DNA of 64,000 nucleotides from Diphasiastrum complanatum (GCA_029204225.1 CM055097.1:3380620-3444619); one strand, 5' to 3'; shown: positions 23,517 to 36,557, numbered from the stretch's first letter. Translations and numbers: made by a program. The notes: generated by a model from the letters alone, not told the origin.

Positions 23517-24860
23517 TTGGCAAGCAATGTTCATACATTACAATATTTTAGAATGAACCATCAAAGGTTTACCATTCAATAACAAACTTATGTATACAAT
23601 GATACAAAGCATAAATGTGTTGTACAGACTTCTCAAATTAGTATAAAAATTGCTAAAGCAATATTGAGATGCCCAATATAATTGCCTAGACAGTTGATGC
23701 TAAGTTTGCTATGTTTTTACTTGAAGATGGATCTAATAACATCTATGCTCAGATAATAATCATGAAAATGCACTACATTCCACCTAATCTGACGTCTTGC
23801 AATCATGCATTCAAACATGCATTTGTGAAGTTGTAACATTGCTATCCAATGGGGTGGAGACAAATGGCAAAGAGGGCATGAAGAATGGCAAGATGGCATT
23901 GTTAAGGGGATCCATTGGATTTTACTATAAGAAGGAGCCCACTCCTTGTAGTTCAAGAGTTGGTAATTTTTTGGAAGTCATGTGGGTTACTTGTTTGGGA
24001 GTTGATAATGTTGAGAGCTTGCTTGTTTGAGAGAGCTTGTTGGTTAGTTCCACTCTGTTATTTGCTCAATATTTGTTGTTTGGTGTGGGATGTTTGAGGT
24101 TAGTTCCACTTTGTGGTTAGGTGTTATGAAGTAAGAACATTGAAAATAATGTGAGTTGTTTTGCATGTTGTTTGTTAGTACCAAATGTTAGTACTATTGT
24201 TGAGGATGGATTGAGAGTTTCAAAAACGAGTAGGGTTGATTACTTGCAAGTCTAGTAAGAGGGATGGATTGTGTTTGCATTTGCATTGATGCTTGAAGAT
24301 GGAAGTTTGGGGAGTGCTTGAAATTAGGTGTGGATTGTCATTTCTTGCTTTGTTTGGTGCTTACTTGGATGTTGCCAAGTATTGTGGGTTGGAGATTGAT
24401 TGTTAGTGGGTGAGTTCAATGTTGCGTGAATGTTGGTTAGTGGCATTGTTATGTGCTTATCCTTTGCTATTGTAGGTTCATAGTTGAATGTTGGAAGTAG
24501 TTTGATGGGTGTTTACTTCTTGTAGTTGGATGATGGTGGCTTGTTGGTAATGCTTGCATTCCCTTGCTATTATGAGTTCATTGTGGATTCCTTGAATGAG
24601 CTCATAGCTGATTGCTTGTTGTGTGCTGATGAGCGATTAGCACAAGTTATGGGTAAGCCTTGAGTGTGCTTGATATGCAAAGGTGGGTGCGTGTTGCTTG
24701 AATAACTTGATTGAGAGAAGCATGTGGGAAATGTCATATACATCTCGAGGGGAGTTTGCACCATCCACACCGCGAAGCAAGGGAGCGCAACATAGCCGCA
24801 CAAACCGTTTAGTCGCTGCCTCATCACAAATGCTACTCCACTATTAATCTACGGCCAGAT
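23517..24860. other. Unassigned, possible LTR or leader material
   Basis: TACTATAAGAAGGAGCCCAC near 23,925 looks like a TATA region. The following G/T-rich run to 24,560 has recurrent TTGGTTAG, TTGTTTGG and GTTGGATG words as in some retroelement leaders. No primer-binding site, coding motif or matching second LTR was found. Confidence 0.35.
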
Positions 24861-26472
24861 TCTTCCCAACCTACAATCGGCCTATAGTGGATGTGGCCAC
24901 CTTGCTGCTCAACACAGCCCTGCCCTACAACGATCTGCTGATTTTTCGCACCTGCTTGTTATGCGTGACCTGCGGCGAATCAACTTGCCCTGTCTGCGGC
25001 CGTTCTCTCACGAATAATGTCTCGCTTACTAGCGGACTTCTTGGATTTCTGGGGATCTTGCTTACAAAATTGTCTCGCTCACTGACGAACTTCTATTCTA
25101 TATATTTTCTATCTGCTACTGTATGTATTTTATACATCTAGTAATTGCATACATTCAGAGTAGCATATCTGATTAGATAGAGTAAACAATCTATAACTAC
25201 TCATGGATTACAAGTGTGGTGGGTTAGGCACGTCCTAACGCTCTTCCACTGACGTCATCATATCAGATCAGAGTTTTTGTACTTCATGGTACTTGTATGA
25301 TCTTCCTGATCTTTTGGAACGTGAAGGTCAAAAAGTGTCGCGAAGATTTTCATGTCGCTTTGAGTCGTTTGACTTTCGTGTCGTCTGACTTTCTCCTGTT
25401 GTATCACGAACATTTTTCTTTCACGAATATTCACGTTCGTGTCTTTGCGTCAAGATGTTTGCGAACATTTTTGCTTCGTGTCTTTTCGTCAAACTAAGAG
25501 CTGAAAGATAGCAAAGCTTTGGTAATAGAAACGTTTTGTTTCTTCAGCTCCCTCTCAAAGCGTGGTAGCTTGATGACTCCAAGACCGCTCTTCTGTTTCT
25601 CAAACAGACCTTTGTCTAAGGCCTTTGTGAAAATATCAGCCACCATCTCCTTTGGCTTGACCAACCCCCTGTCAAAATAGGCCCTAACACCTAGACAGAA
25701 AGGAATGTTTCCAACACCATCTATTCTACACTCTTGATCACTTGTAGTAAAGATGAACTTTTTAGCACCATTGAAAGAGAGTAGAGTGGAGAAAGAATAA
25801 GTCATGTGGGAACTTGCCCCACTATCAATCCACCATGTGTCATTTGGCTTGCATTTGCTTGTTGGTGAGGATGTGGATGCCATCAAAGATGTTTCCCTCA
25901 TCTTCCTTCTCTTCTTGTGCAAGGTATATTGCCTCTTGTAGCATTTGGATGCAAAATGCCCCTTATTTTCACAAAAGAAGCATTTTAGCTTGGACTTGTA
26001 TTTCTTGCATTTTTTCTTTGAGCTTTTTGCTTGATCCTCGTCATTAGCATCCTTGATTTGATTCTTCTTGAATCCTTTCGTCTTCTTTTCGCCTTTGCTT
26101 GAGAAATTGATTTTCTCATCTCCATCATGCAAGGACAAAGAACTCATCCTATTCTTGACATGTTGGATTCTACATTCCTCGGCCACAAGCACACTTTGGA
26201 GCTTGTCTATGGAAGGTAGGCTTTTTTGAATGGCGAAACTTTGGACCAAGTTGGAATACTCATCTCCAAGTCCGTTGATAATCACTTGAACAAGTTTTTT
26301 ATCACGAATCTTATCTCTTATTGAAGCAAGTTTTTTGTTTAGAGATTTGATTCTAAGCACATACTCGTGAACTTTTTTCACTTCTCCTCATGCTTTGAAA
26401 AACTTGGTTTCTTAGCATGAGCACTCTGGAAGTGTTGTTGGATTCATAAATAGCCTTTAGTGAATCCCAAGC
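24861..26472 (-). mobile_element. Copia element A: gag-protease with truncated pol
   Basis: Minus strand. Gag (AWDSLKAIYESNN near 26,450; MRRSEK; LVQVIINGLGDEYSNLVQSF; SLPSIDKLQSVLVAEECRI) leads to a zinc knuckle (CFFCENKGHFASKC near 25,965) and the protease start (WWIDSGASSHMT near 25,820). After GNIPFCLG the frame jumps straight to the RNase H tail (EMVADIFTKALDKGLFEKQ), so the rest of protease, integrase, RT and most of RNase H are missing. One short frameshift separates the first gag piece. The 3' sequence 25,496-24,861 matches that of element B at 61,880-62,430, including GTAAGCRAGAY repeats, so it is 3' UTR plus part of an LTR. The N-terminal gag is cut by element C. Confidence 0.82.
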
Positions 26473-29428
26473 TGTTGGAAAGAGGTGTACTACTGAAAAG
26501 CAATGTATCATCCACGTATATAGTGATAATGATAAAAGACTGTTGCACTGTCTTGAAGTAAACATTTTAATTTGAAGATCTTGGTGTAAAGGCGTAATCA
26601 ATAAGAAAAGTATTGATCCTTGGAAACCATGCTCGAGCAGATTGCTTCAAGCCACAAAGTGTTTTATGGAGTTTATACATGATTGTGTTTACCCTTGATA
26701 ATATAACCTTCAGGTTGCACCATGTAAATGTCTTCTTCGATAACTCCACTCCATTGAGATATGTCGCCTGTACATCCATTTGATGTATTTCTAATCTGCT
26801 GCAATAGTAAACGATAATAAAAGTCGAATAGAAGAATGCTTGACTATTGGACTTAAAGTCTCAGTATAATCGACGTTGTATATCTGAGAAAATCCTCTGG
26901 CGACAAGTCAAGCTTTTCTTCTATCGATGCTTCCATCTACTTTGTACTTGACTTTGAAAATCCATTTGCAATCAACTTCATTTTTGCTAGCTGGTAGTTC
27001 GACAATCGTCCATGTCTAGTTCTTGATAAGAGATGAATACTCTTTATCCATAGCTTCTTTCCAAAAATTGGAATCGGGCTGAATGAGTGCCTCTTCAACA
27101 GTCGTCGGGTCCTGAACAAGGTAGGCTGCAGACTCATCGATATACCTGATAGGTGATCTACTATTTCTTGATGATCTTCTGGGGGAGTAGAGGAAGTTGA
27201 TCATTTTCATCATACTGTAGTTGCTGAACTACAGCATCATCATCTTCTGATTCGTCGTTGATATGTTGGTCGTCGAAAGTAGATGAGCTTGGACCTTCAA
27301 AGGGAATAGTCGACTGAGGAACTGGGAAGTTCAATATGTCAGGAGAATCTGACAGGTTGGCTACGTGGGCATTGCCTTTTCCTTTGAGGTTGATAAACTG
27401 ATCTTCGATGAAAATGCCATCCCGGCTAGTGAATATCTTCAACTTGATGGGATCGAGCAACTTGTAGGCTTGATCTGAAGTAGTGTAGCTGATGAAAATA
27501 CATTTGATGCTCTAGAAGTCGAGCTTCTTTTTGAGATCATGAGGAATCTGCGCATAAGCAGTTCATCCAAAAATTTGTAAGTTTGATAAAGAAGGTTTGG
27601 TACCTGTCCAAACTTCGAATGGTGTTTTGTCTGAGAGACCTTTAGTAGGACATATGTTCTGAATATAGGTTGTTGTTGAAATAGCTCCAGCCTAGAAGGA
27701 CTTTAGAAGTGTCACATGTGATAACATGCACTTTGCCGATTCGACTAAGGTTCTGTTCTTTCTCTCAGCAAGACCATTTGATTGAGGCAAATAGGAGGTA
27801 ATGTATTGTTGCTCAATGTCATTGTTAAGGCAGTACTCCTTGAATTCAATGGAGATATATTATGCCCCGTTGTCGGACCTCAGTTCTTTGATTCGTTTGT
27901 CAGCTTGATTTTTATCATGCTCTTTGAATTGTCTGAACTTGATGAAAGCTTTTGATTTTTGTTTAATGAAATAAACAACTATTCTTCTAGAGAATTCGTC
28001 AATAAAGGTAATGAAATACTTTGCATCTAGCAATGAAGGAGTTTGCATAGGTCCACATATATTTATATGAACAACATCTAATAAACCTTTTGTTGCATGC
28101 CTATAACTTGATCTAAAAGAAATCCTAGTCTGTTGTCCAAGAATGCAACTATGGCAGACAGGGAGATCAACTTTGCTTGAAGGATAGTCGAGATCAAGAG
28201 CCAAGGATTGTCTGGACATGTTCGAAATAGATGCATCATTCAAGCGTCCTAAGCGATGATGCCATAGTAATGCTTTATTGACAAGAACAAAGGTTTTCAA
28301 GGCTTGACTAGAATCAGAATAACAATGTGCCAATCTATATAAGTATCATGCCTCTTGTCGACTGCAAGGATCTTATTACTCCTATCAATAATTTTGCATT
28401 GATCAGACTTAAACTTCACCTTATGATCTAAATCCGTACTCCCGAAACCACGAACCATCCGAATTCGTGTATTTGTCTTTGACCATAAAAGCGCCTTCGT
28501 CCATTTTGACTTCAGGAGATGCTGTAACTGTATTTGCTTGTTGATTAGGTTGCTTGGCTGCATTCTTCGCTTTGAGAATTCAGCAATCCTAGATCACATG
28601 GTTATTGCAATTGCAATACCTGCAAAACATCTTCTTCTTCGATGAATTTGATTCGATGATTGTTCTTGACTTTGAGTCTATTTCTGATTCGACGTAGACT
28701 GCTTGGAGCTTTTCTGCTTCTAGTTAAATATGTGAGTGTCATGATGATCATTCCCCGGTTCTCATATGTAGAGGGCAGGCTTGAAAGCAATGTCATAATT
28801 GTGTTATGATCGTCTACGACTGATCCGACAACGGCCATCTGTTGCAAGAGATTCTTAAATTTGTTAATATGATTCTTACGAGAATCATTATTCGACATCT
28901 TGAGTGTGAAGAATTTCCTTCGAAGATGTAACTTGGTGGTTACGTCTCTCACATCATATAGTGAGCTCAGGATGTTCCAAACTTTTTTTGAAGTTTTAGC
29001 TTCAACTATGTGGCCAATTTGAGTATCTGATATATTGAGGATAATAAGCACAAAAGCTTTACCATCCTTCGATTTCCTCTTTGAGTCTTTTGTGTTGTCT
29101 TCAGGTTTCACTTCGATACCTGTAACAACATCCCACAACTCGTTGGCGATTAGCAAGGTCTTCATCTCAAATTTCCATAAATGATAATTGAATCCATTCA
29201 GCTTGTTTGCGATAAGACCAGCTTTACTTTGAGAATCCATCTGGAACTTTAGTCTGACGATGTTAAGAGAGATACCATGTTGTGCTACAATTGGAAATCA
29301 ATTCTCTGATATTGAAACAAATTGATTCAAACTGAAGAATAATTTGATATTGCGAAAGATATCAAGTATAAGAGCTTGCGTTTTGATATAGTATTAGGCC
29401 TTGAAGAAGAATCAACACTCTGATACCA
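26473..29428 (-). mobile_element. Copia element C (L family): gag to RT, internally deleted
   Basis: Minus strand, from the primer-binding site TGGTATCAGAGTGTTG at 29,428. Gag starts at 29,240 (MDSQSKAGLIANKLNGFNYH; DVVTGIE; TLLSSLPSTYEN) with a weak zinc knuckle near 28,610. Pre-integrase is LLWHHRLGRLNDASI (28,270), the integrase core includes FIDEFSRR and ELRSDNGA (27,870), then a linker, then RT (FWKEAMDKEYSSLIK near 27,060; VDCKWIFKVKY near 26,970; IYVDDTLLFSS near 26,515). Stops and frameshifts are frequent. RT ends abruptly at 26,489 in a 17-bp piece identical to the LTR end (26,473-26,489), so RNase H and almost all of the 3' LTR are deleted. It lies in element A's gag. Confidence 0.85.
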
Positions 29429-30326
29429 TGTTGGAAAGAGGTGTATAAAAGATAGGTAAAAAAAGATTCAAATAAAAATAATTCAAACGACAAGAAAGAA
29501 AACTTATCGTGCGTAGCGGAATAAACTATCTTCTTCTTTCTTCATGCATGACTACACCTATCAATTTCGAACAAAACAATAGTAATAAAAATCACGTTCG
29601 ATCTTATAAAAACTAACTTTGAAATCATTAGTGCTACAGTGATTACATAGCCAAACATTTAAAGCATTGAATTATCAAACAAATAATTAGTCATGAAGTA
29701 TTATAGAAACACATACATTCTGAGACGAAGCTGAATGCAAGCAATTAGGTCGTCAATTGTGATTGCCAATTGGCTGGTGTATGCTGGCATCCATCCGGTT
29801 CCTTGTCATTGATTGCTGATAAGCAGTGGAAATTGGACGTAAACAGTCTGTCTACATAAATGAACCAGCACTGTCACTCTGCAGAAATGAACTAAAACAG
29901 CCACAAGCGACACTGTTGCAAAAAGACGACAATGTCGGGATTTTGCAAAAAATCCGATACTGCCTTAAAATCTCCTTTAGGGTTGCCCTACACTTTGCCA
30001 GAGTCATTTTCTTAACATTTGAGACACTTTAGAAAAAGCGAAAAATGCGACTCTGCATATTTGCTCGCAAATCCTGATAGGCAAAAAATGCGAAAAAGGC
30101 GACACTCCATTTTTCCACGAGATTCCTAACAGGCAAAAAATGCGAAATGAGAGAAACTGCAAAAGCGACATTGTTGTCGAACTCCATGTATTTCTACAGA
30201 CTGTGTAAAAACACTTGTAATTTTGCAGACTGTGAAAAGACACGGAAAAATCCGTAGAACTGGATAAACAATGGATGAGGATTAAAAAACAGTTAATCGA
30301 TTAGTAAGAAGGAGAATAATCCAACA
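29429..30326 (-). mobile_element. L-family LTR L1, shared by elements C and E
   Basis: 898 bp, element sense starts TGTTGGATTATTC and ends CTTTCCAACA. On its minus-strand upstream side lies a polypurine tract (AAGAGGGAG at 30,327-30,335). On its downstream side lies a primer-binding site (29,428). It thus serves as 3' LTR for E and 5' LTR for C. Compared with L3 (46,210-47,365) it lacks about 250-300 bp in the middle. Confidence 0.88.
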
Positions 30327-31682
30327 CTCCCTCTTAATCTGAATCCTTGAATGCCTTGACCTTCAAACTTAGTTCTACACAGACACATTCCAACGTGTTA
30401 CACCAGGATTAGTCATAAACTGATTGAGAGAGCTGACTGCAAAAGCTATATCTGGCCTGGTACAAATTATGACATACATAAGAGATCCTATAATAGAATG
30501 ATAGGGATGCTCATACATCTGTTGCTTCTCATGAACTATTTGGGGACACTGGTCCTTTGACAATTTGAGACCTGGTTCTATTGGTGAGAGAGCTAACTTG
30601 CAATTAATCAGATTATATCTGACTAACATGTTGTAGATGTACCTCTGTTGTGTAATGTAAACAAACTTTTGTTTTCTGTCTATGTGGATTTGTATACCAA
30701 GGCAGTAATGAGCTTTGCCCAGATCGGTCATGTCGAATTCGGAAGATAGCAATGCTGTTTGTACAAACATTTGATGTATTTCCAAATCTCCTGCAACGAC
30801 AAATGATAGCAAAAGTCGAATAGAAGAATGGTTGACTACTGGACTGATGGTCTCAGTGTAATCGACGTTGTATACCTGAGAAAATCCTCTGGCGACAAGT
30901 CATGTCTTTTTCCTATTGATGCTTCCATCTGCATTGTACTTGACTTTGAAAATCCATTTGCAATCAACTACGTTTTTGCTAGCAAGTAATTCGACAATTG
31001 TCCATATCTGGTTCTTGATAAGAGATGAATACTCTTTATCCATAGTTTTTTTCCAGAGATCTGAATGAGGCTGACTGAGTGCCTCTTGGACAGACGTCGA
31101 TTCCTGAACAAGGTAAGTTACAGACTTGTCGATATACCTGTTAGGTGGTCTGCTACTTCTTGAAGATCTTCTGGATAATAGAGGAAGTTGATCATTTCCA
31201 TCATACTGTAGTTGTTGAACTACAACATCATCATCTTCTGATTCGTTGTTGATTTGTTGTTCGTCGGAAGTAGAAGAGCTTGGACCTTCAATGAGAATAG
31301 TTGACCAAGGAATTGGAAAGTTCAATGCATTAGGAGAATCTGATAGGTTGGCTACATGGGAACTGCCCTTTCCCTTGAGGTCTTGAAACTGATCTTCGAT
31401 GAAGATGACATCCCGACTAGTGAATATCTTCAACTTGATGGGATCGAACAACTTGTAGGCTTGATCTGAAGTAGTGTACCTGATGAAAACACATTTGATA
31501 CTCTGGAAGTCGAGCTTCTTCTTGAGATCACGAGGTATCTACGCAAAAGCAATACTCCAAAAACTCGTAATTTTGAAAAGGAAGGTTTGGTACCTGTCCA
31601 AACTTTGAATGGTGTTTTGTTTGAGAGACCTTTAGTAGGACATCTGTTCTAAATATAGGTTGATGTTGAAACAGCTTCAGTT

Positions 31683-31684
<2 letters not shown>
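30327..31684 (-). mobile_element. Copia element E (L family): integrase-RT linker and RT fragments
   Basis: Minus strand, very similar to element C. MFDPIKLKIFTSRDVIFIED (31,451), a linker rich in Ser, Asp and Gln, RSSRSSRPPNRYID, DLWKKTMDKEYSSLIKNQI and KNVVDCKWIFKVKY (30,960) are followed, after loss of the middle RT with the YVDD region, by FDMTDLGKAHYCLGIQI and RPDIAFAVSSLNQFM (30,430). RNase H is absent. Its upstream part is cut at the (CT)n tract. Confidence 0.83.

Positions 31685-31753
<69 letters not shown>
31685..31753. repeat. (CT)n microsatellite at a TE junction
   Basis: About 34 CT units separate element E (minus) from an LTR fragment in the opposite orientation. Confidence 0.97.
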
Positions 31754-31756
<3 letters not shown>

Positions 31757-32165
31757 CCTGCGAGCTTGAACACTCATGAGCATTCTAGCTCACTTCTTAG
31801 AGTTGTTTTAGAGATTACTATTGCGCTACTGCTTATCAGCATTGCGCTTAATTCAGACTTTCATTTTAGCCGCCGCTCAGAGATAGCATAGAGTATGCAG
31901 CTTTGATTCGCAACTTATTGTACTCATTTACTTTGTTTTCATACTGAAACAATACTATCTTTTATTGCGTTCAGATTTGTCTCATAATGTATGTGTCTCT
32001 GTGGTTCTTCGCGACTAATTACTTGTCTGATAATTCAATGCATTATTGTTTGGCTACGCAATCATTGTAGTACTCATGCTTTCAAAGTTAGTTACTATCA
32101 GATCGAACATGATTTCTATCACTATTGTTTTTGTTCGAAATTGATAGGTGTAGTCATGCATTAAC
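31754..32165 (+). mobile_element. L-family LTR fragment L0, plus orientation
   Basis: CAAGCCTGCGAGCTTGAACA, then the CTCACTTCTTAGAGTTGTTTTAGAG region, and ends near GAAATTGATAGGTGTAGTCATGC. This is the reverse complement of the middle and end of LTR L3 (about 46,330-46,790). The LTR termini are missing. Confidence 0.82.
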
Positions 32166-33005
32166 TAGGGTTAGGGTTGCCTTGGGATCCGCAAACCCTC
32201 CAACAATCTAATATAGATTTCAAATATTGAAACAATCACTTAGTATAGGCTCGCCCTCTCAGAACTAGATTTTTAACATCAAACTTGCTAAATTTGGATT
32301 GAGTTTGATCATCAATTAAACTCTTGTACTTGGCTCTAATACCATATTAAAAAGCCAATATCTAGGACCCTAAATGGATCTACAAAATATCCTCAAAAGT
32401 GATTGGATACTTGTTTAATCAATCTATTACAAAACTAGCATCCAAATCTTGATCTAGATTGGCAATTTTGATCTAATCAAGCAAGAACAATCAAATTGTG
32501 AACAAAATTCTTGAAAACAACTTTACACGTGTGAAGTATAGTTTGTAGTATGGACTAATATTAGAGAATCAACTTTTCTAAGTTTAGACATCAGAAAATC
32601 ACAACACAAATGGTGTAAAAACTTGAGATTGACAATTGCTCCAAAATCATGATCTCTAAATGGATGATTTGTAAGTGCAAAGAGGATCTCATACTCGGCT
32701 GGCTAAGTAGGTTCAACATCTGATCAAGTACCAAATTGTCGATAGGTTTGCCTACTCTAGTCAATTTGACCTAACCATTGGGTATACCATCTATGGTAGT
32801 TAGATCAACACCAACTTCTTTGATTTTTGGAGTTAGTTCCTAAAATTTAGAAAACTTGGCCAAACTTCCTATCTAACTCCTATGATTAGGATCTAACTAC
32901 CCTACACCTATTCCTCACACGTGGGAACATGCTCTCACACATGTGGATTACAAAATGTACAATAAACTATATAATTATCAAGCTAATATTTGTCAATTTT
33001 CACTA
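32166..33005 (-). mobile_element. M-family copia LTR with primer-binding site
   Basis: At 32,331-32,344 the minus strand reads TGGTATTAGAGCCAAG, a primer-binding site, next to an LTR that starts near 32,345 and extends to about 33,005. The LTR shares AGGACC, GTGATTGG and ACACGTGTGAAG with the LTR at 50,820-51,671. 32,166-32,330 would be the leader. No coding sequence of this element follows. Confidence 0.6.
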
Positions 33006-35155
33006 AGAAAAAGATTTTTTTCTTAATGGTGAGTTTAGTCCCATGACATTCCATCTCAAAATTATGAGTTATTGTCTCTCTTGAAAGGTGCTTCCCTCTT
33101 CTATGTTGGGAAGATATCTTAAATCATGGTCTCTGCCTTTGTGTACTTTTTGTTATTTCAATATTATATTGTGATGGGTTTGTTGAATGTGTGAGGTGCA
33201 AAGTCTATTCTTCTAATGATCTAGAATAATTGCAGTTAACAGTTTATGAAGTGAACACACATTTTTGCCCACTATTCCTTCTTTGTTTCTTTTTTAATCA
33301 ATAAAAATGCGCTTTACACCATCTTTTATCATGGTTGTCAAGGGTTACCAACTCTCTATGCTTCTAGGCTTGTTGTGGCTCTACTCATGTGATCCTGATA
33401 TGGCTAGTGAAATTGCTCATTGAAAGTTTCTATCCAAGTGGTTGTAATTTCCATAATAGCTTTGCCTTGTTCTTGTGAATCTAGAATGTTATAGCTAGAT
33501 GTTGATGAAATGACAGGGGCCAATTGTTTCTTCTAGAGTCTTTTGATGGAAGAACAGTAGGCAATGTTTTTAGCCCATAGTTTCTTAATGTTTCTTCCAT
33601 AGGACTCTCATTATTGTTATGCTTGCCTCTCAATTTAAATAGGTTCTCATCAAAATTTAACTCCCAATCCATCCCAACACACTTCTTCTTATCTTCTCTA
33701 CATTCTTGTCAATGATATTAGTCTGATTGTGGTTTTTAGCGATCTTCTATGTCAAACCATCTTTCCTTGCTCGACATATTGCATATTTTGGCAATTATGT
33801 TTAAGATGTGATTTTGAGATGTTGGCAAATATATTTTTTGTTTCCAATCTCCTAATAACAAGATTTCTCAAGGTGAGTGCTCTAGCGAATTTCACCATAT
33901 GTTGAGGTTTTGTTATTTTCTCTTTGTGATTCCCATTCGAAACCACTTTTTTAACCCCATTTTTCCTAATATGTTATGGGCAATCCCTAGCTCTTTGCCA
34001 GTCTCTACAGGTGTGAACAATATTTTTGCAATTTTAACAAAGTTATGAAAGGCTAGGAATATTTATTCTATATCTATGTTTGTTCAATCCTTCAATCAGA
34101 TTTTGACATGCTATGAGTAAGTTTTTTGTGAATTTTGCAGGTTTGTGGCACATGGTGTGCTACCCTTTTCATGTGACTACGTGATTTTTTTTGACAAGAA
34201 TTTTGTTTTGGTACACAGTTAAAAATCCCATTAACCATCAAATTTTAGATAGGTCCATTAGCAGAGAGAAACTCATAAAACTCAAAAAATGCCAAGCTCT
34301 ACAATCTCTAAGAAGTGTTTAGCTCGGACTACACAGGCATTTAAGTGGGGTGAGAGTTGTATTTTCCTATACTATTGAATATCCAAATTGGTCCCAATTT
34401 TGACATAAGGCCATGGAGCTCCATTAAGCCTAGGAGTTATAAAGGATAGGATAAAATTCCCAACATGGTAATGTTCTTAGTTGAGAAACCATTGGTGTAT
34501 TGCATCAATAATACAAAATTTCCTTTGAAATTGTACAGACTAGAAGATAGACTTTTTCAGGCCTCAATCGAGATCCAAGGTGGAAGAGGAAAAACCCTCG
34601 TCCAAATGCTCACATTAGTATTATTGTAGCTATGGTACAGTTTTATTGGTTAATTAGCCAAGGGAGTACATTGTAGAAATGCATTGTGTCCTTGTGATGA
34701 TAGACAAGGTTTTTTTTGTCTCAACCACCAAGTTGTTTGACCTTAGTGTGCACCATTATTTTTTGAATTTTCCTAGCACGTGCACAATGTTGAAATGTGC
34801 ACATGGTAGGGGATTGTGTGTGTGCCATGTGACATCTGATTATCCTTGTGCACATTTTGTCATAATTTTCATGTGCTATGTGTCAATTTTTCTATTGGCT
34901 ATCCACATGAGAGTCGACTCTCCAAAAAAATTAATTATCCTTTTATTTTATTTGTAAGATTTGAAATTTTTTGTAGACTAGAACATTTGCAACTTCATGC
35001 ACATTTTTCCATATTTGAAATAAACCTTTGTTTAAAGAGTAGCCAAGACACTTAAAAATTCCATCAAAAGACACCTTGGTACCTTCTAGATATAGGTTCA
35101 TTGTGATTATGAAAAAATGTTTATGGTGTAAAGACTAACCTGCCAACTTGCTAAA
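33006..35155. other. Unassigned, no gene recognised
   Basis: Minus-strand pieces at 33,950-33,450 stay open between scattered stops (for example HMVKFARALTLRNLVIRRLE) and may be an old decayed coding sequence, but I recognise no family. The rest is AT-rich and featureless. Confidence 0.4.
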
Positions 35156-35159
35156 AACT

Positions 35160-35229
35160 CCTCCGACCCCCTCCCCCGCCCCCCTCCTGCCCCCCCCCTC
35201 CCAACCCCCCCAATACGCACACACACACA
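35160..35229. repeat. C-rich tract followed by (CA)n
   Basis: Runs of C broken by T, G or A (CCCCCGCCCCCCTCC and similar) then ACGCACACACACACA. The opposite strand is G-rich, with several GGG runs that could form a quadruplex. Confidence 0.85.
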
Positions 35230-35616
35230 ATTAAATCAATCTATTAAAAAAAATGGAGCCAACTCAGATAGCATGCCAGCTTGCTAGCCTAGTTGGCTCC
35301 AAAAAATGACTCTTTCAATTTGTTTCTACTTTAAAAATATTAGTTTTTTTTTTAGCACTTACATCTCCATCAACGTTTTTTCATAGTTAAATTAAACCCA
35401 TACCATTATTATTTTTATATAATCATACAATGGCATGAAAAGGGTGTGCTACCTTTTTGTTAAAGGATGGGCAAAATAAAACTCGTAAAACTCACAAGAA
35501 ATTTGCTCGTAGAATGTCAAAACCTAACTCAACTCTAAAGGAATTAAGGGCTCTTTATAAAAAGTAAAAGTCACATGACGTCATTCTAGCATGAAGCCAA
35601 AAGCTTTTTCAAATGC

Positions 35617-36027
35617 AATTTAGAGCTCATTTGAGGTCACAATCATAGTGCATCTAAAAATTCATCACAAGAAAGGTGGGTCCAACATAACTATCATTTA
35701 CTTTTAGTATGAGAACGGATTCTATGTGTATTTTCCTAGACTTTTCCACGAAAAGTAGCTAATATATAAAAGCTTGGTCAAAAGTTATAGTGTATCTCAA
35801 CTACTTTCTTTGCCATATTTTAATTTAGAGCTCATTTGAGGTCACAATCATAGTGCATCTAAAAATTCATCACAAGAAAGGTGGGGCCAACATAACTATC
35901 ATTTACTTTTAGTATGAGAACGGATTCTATGTGTATTTTCCTAGACTTTTCCACCAGAAAAGTAGCTGATATATAAAAGCTTGGTCAAAAGTTATAGTGT
36001 ATCTCAACGACTTTCTTTGCCATATTT
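35617..36027. repeat. 205-bp tandem duplication
   Basis: Copy 1 is 35,617-35,821, copy 2 starts at 35,822. Both begin AATTTAGAGCTCATTTGAGG and run through AAAGTTATAGTGTATCTCAAC. They differ by a few substitutions and a 2-bp indel near the CTTTTCCAC site. Confidence 0.92.
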
Positions 36028-36258
36028 TAATTGGTTAATGTAGTATAGGAAAAAGCTCATGAGCTTTTTATGTGAAGAGTTTTATGGCAAAGTCCTCACA
36101 AAATCCATGTAAAGGATGAGATAAAATCATGGAGTCATGCCTTTTTTTACGATTTTTACAAGGGAAGGACCATTTTAGTGGTATTAAGAGGCGGTAAGTG
36201 TCATATGAAAAGTAATAAGCTCATTCTAGCTTTGAATGGTCACTCACAAATTGGTCTA

Positions 36259-36414
36259 GGTGATGACATTACAAAGGATCCAATGGCAGATTACATCTCT
36301 TTAATCATAATAAAAATGTCGTTGATGACATCTCTTGGTGATGGCATAACAAAGGATCCAATGTAAGGCTACATCTCTTTGATCATAACAAAAAATGACT
36401 TGTTGACAGCATTT
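36259..36414. repeat. 78-bp tandem duplication
   Basis: Two copies (36,259-36,336 and 36,337-36,414) of a unit beginning GGTGATGRCATWACAAAGGA, moderately diverged. Confidence 0.82.
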
Positions 36415-36557
36415 TGAATCAATATAAGACTACATTTTGTTATTGTCAAGGTGATGAGATGTCTGCCATTCATTGGAGTCTTAAAGCATGTAGATGCATT
36501 CCCATGATAACCTATAAATATATACATGAGTCTTTCAAGGCTCACTCATGTAGACAT

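Noticed and set aside
32166-32185. Telomere-like AGGGTTAGGG
   Set aside because: Only about two units, next to retroelement leader sequence; too short to be called an interstitial telomere or telo-box promoter.
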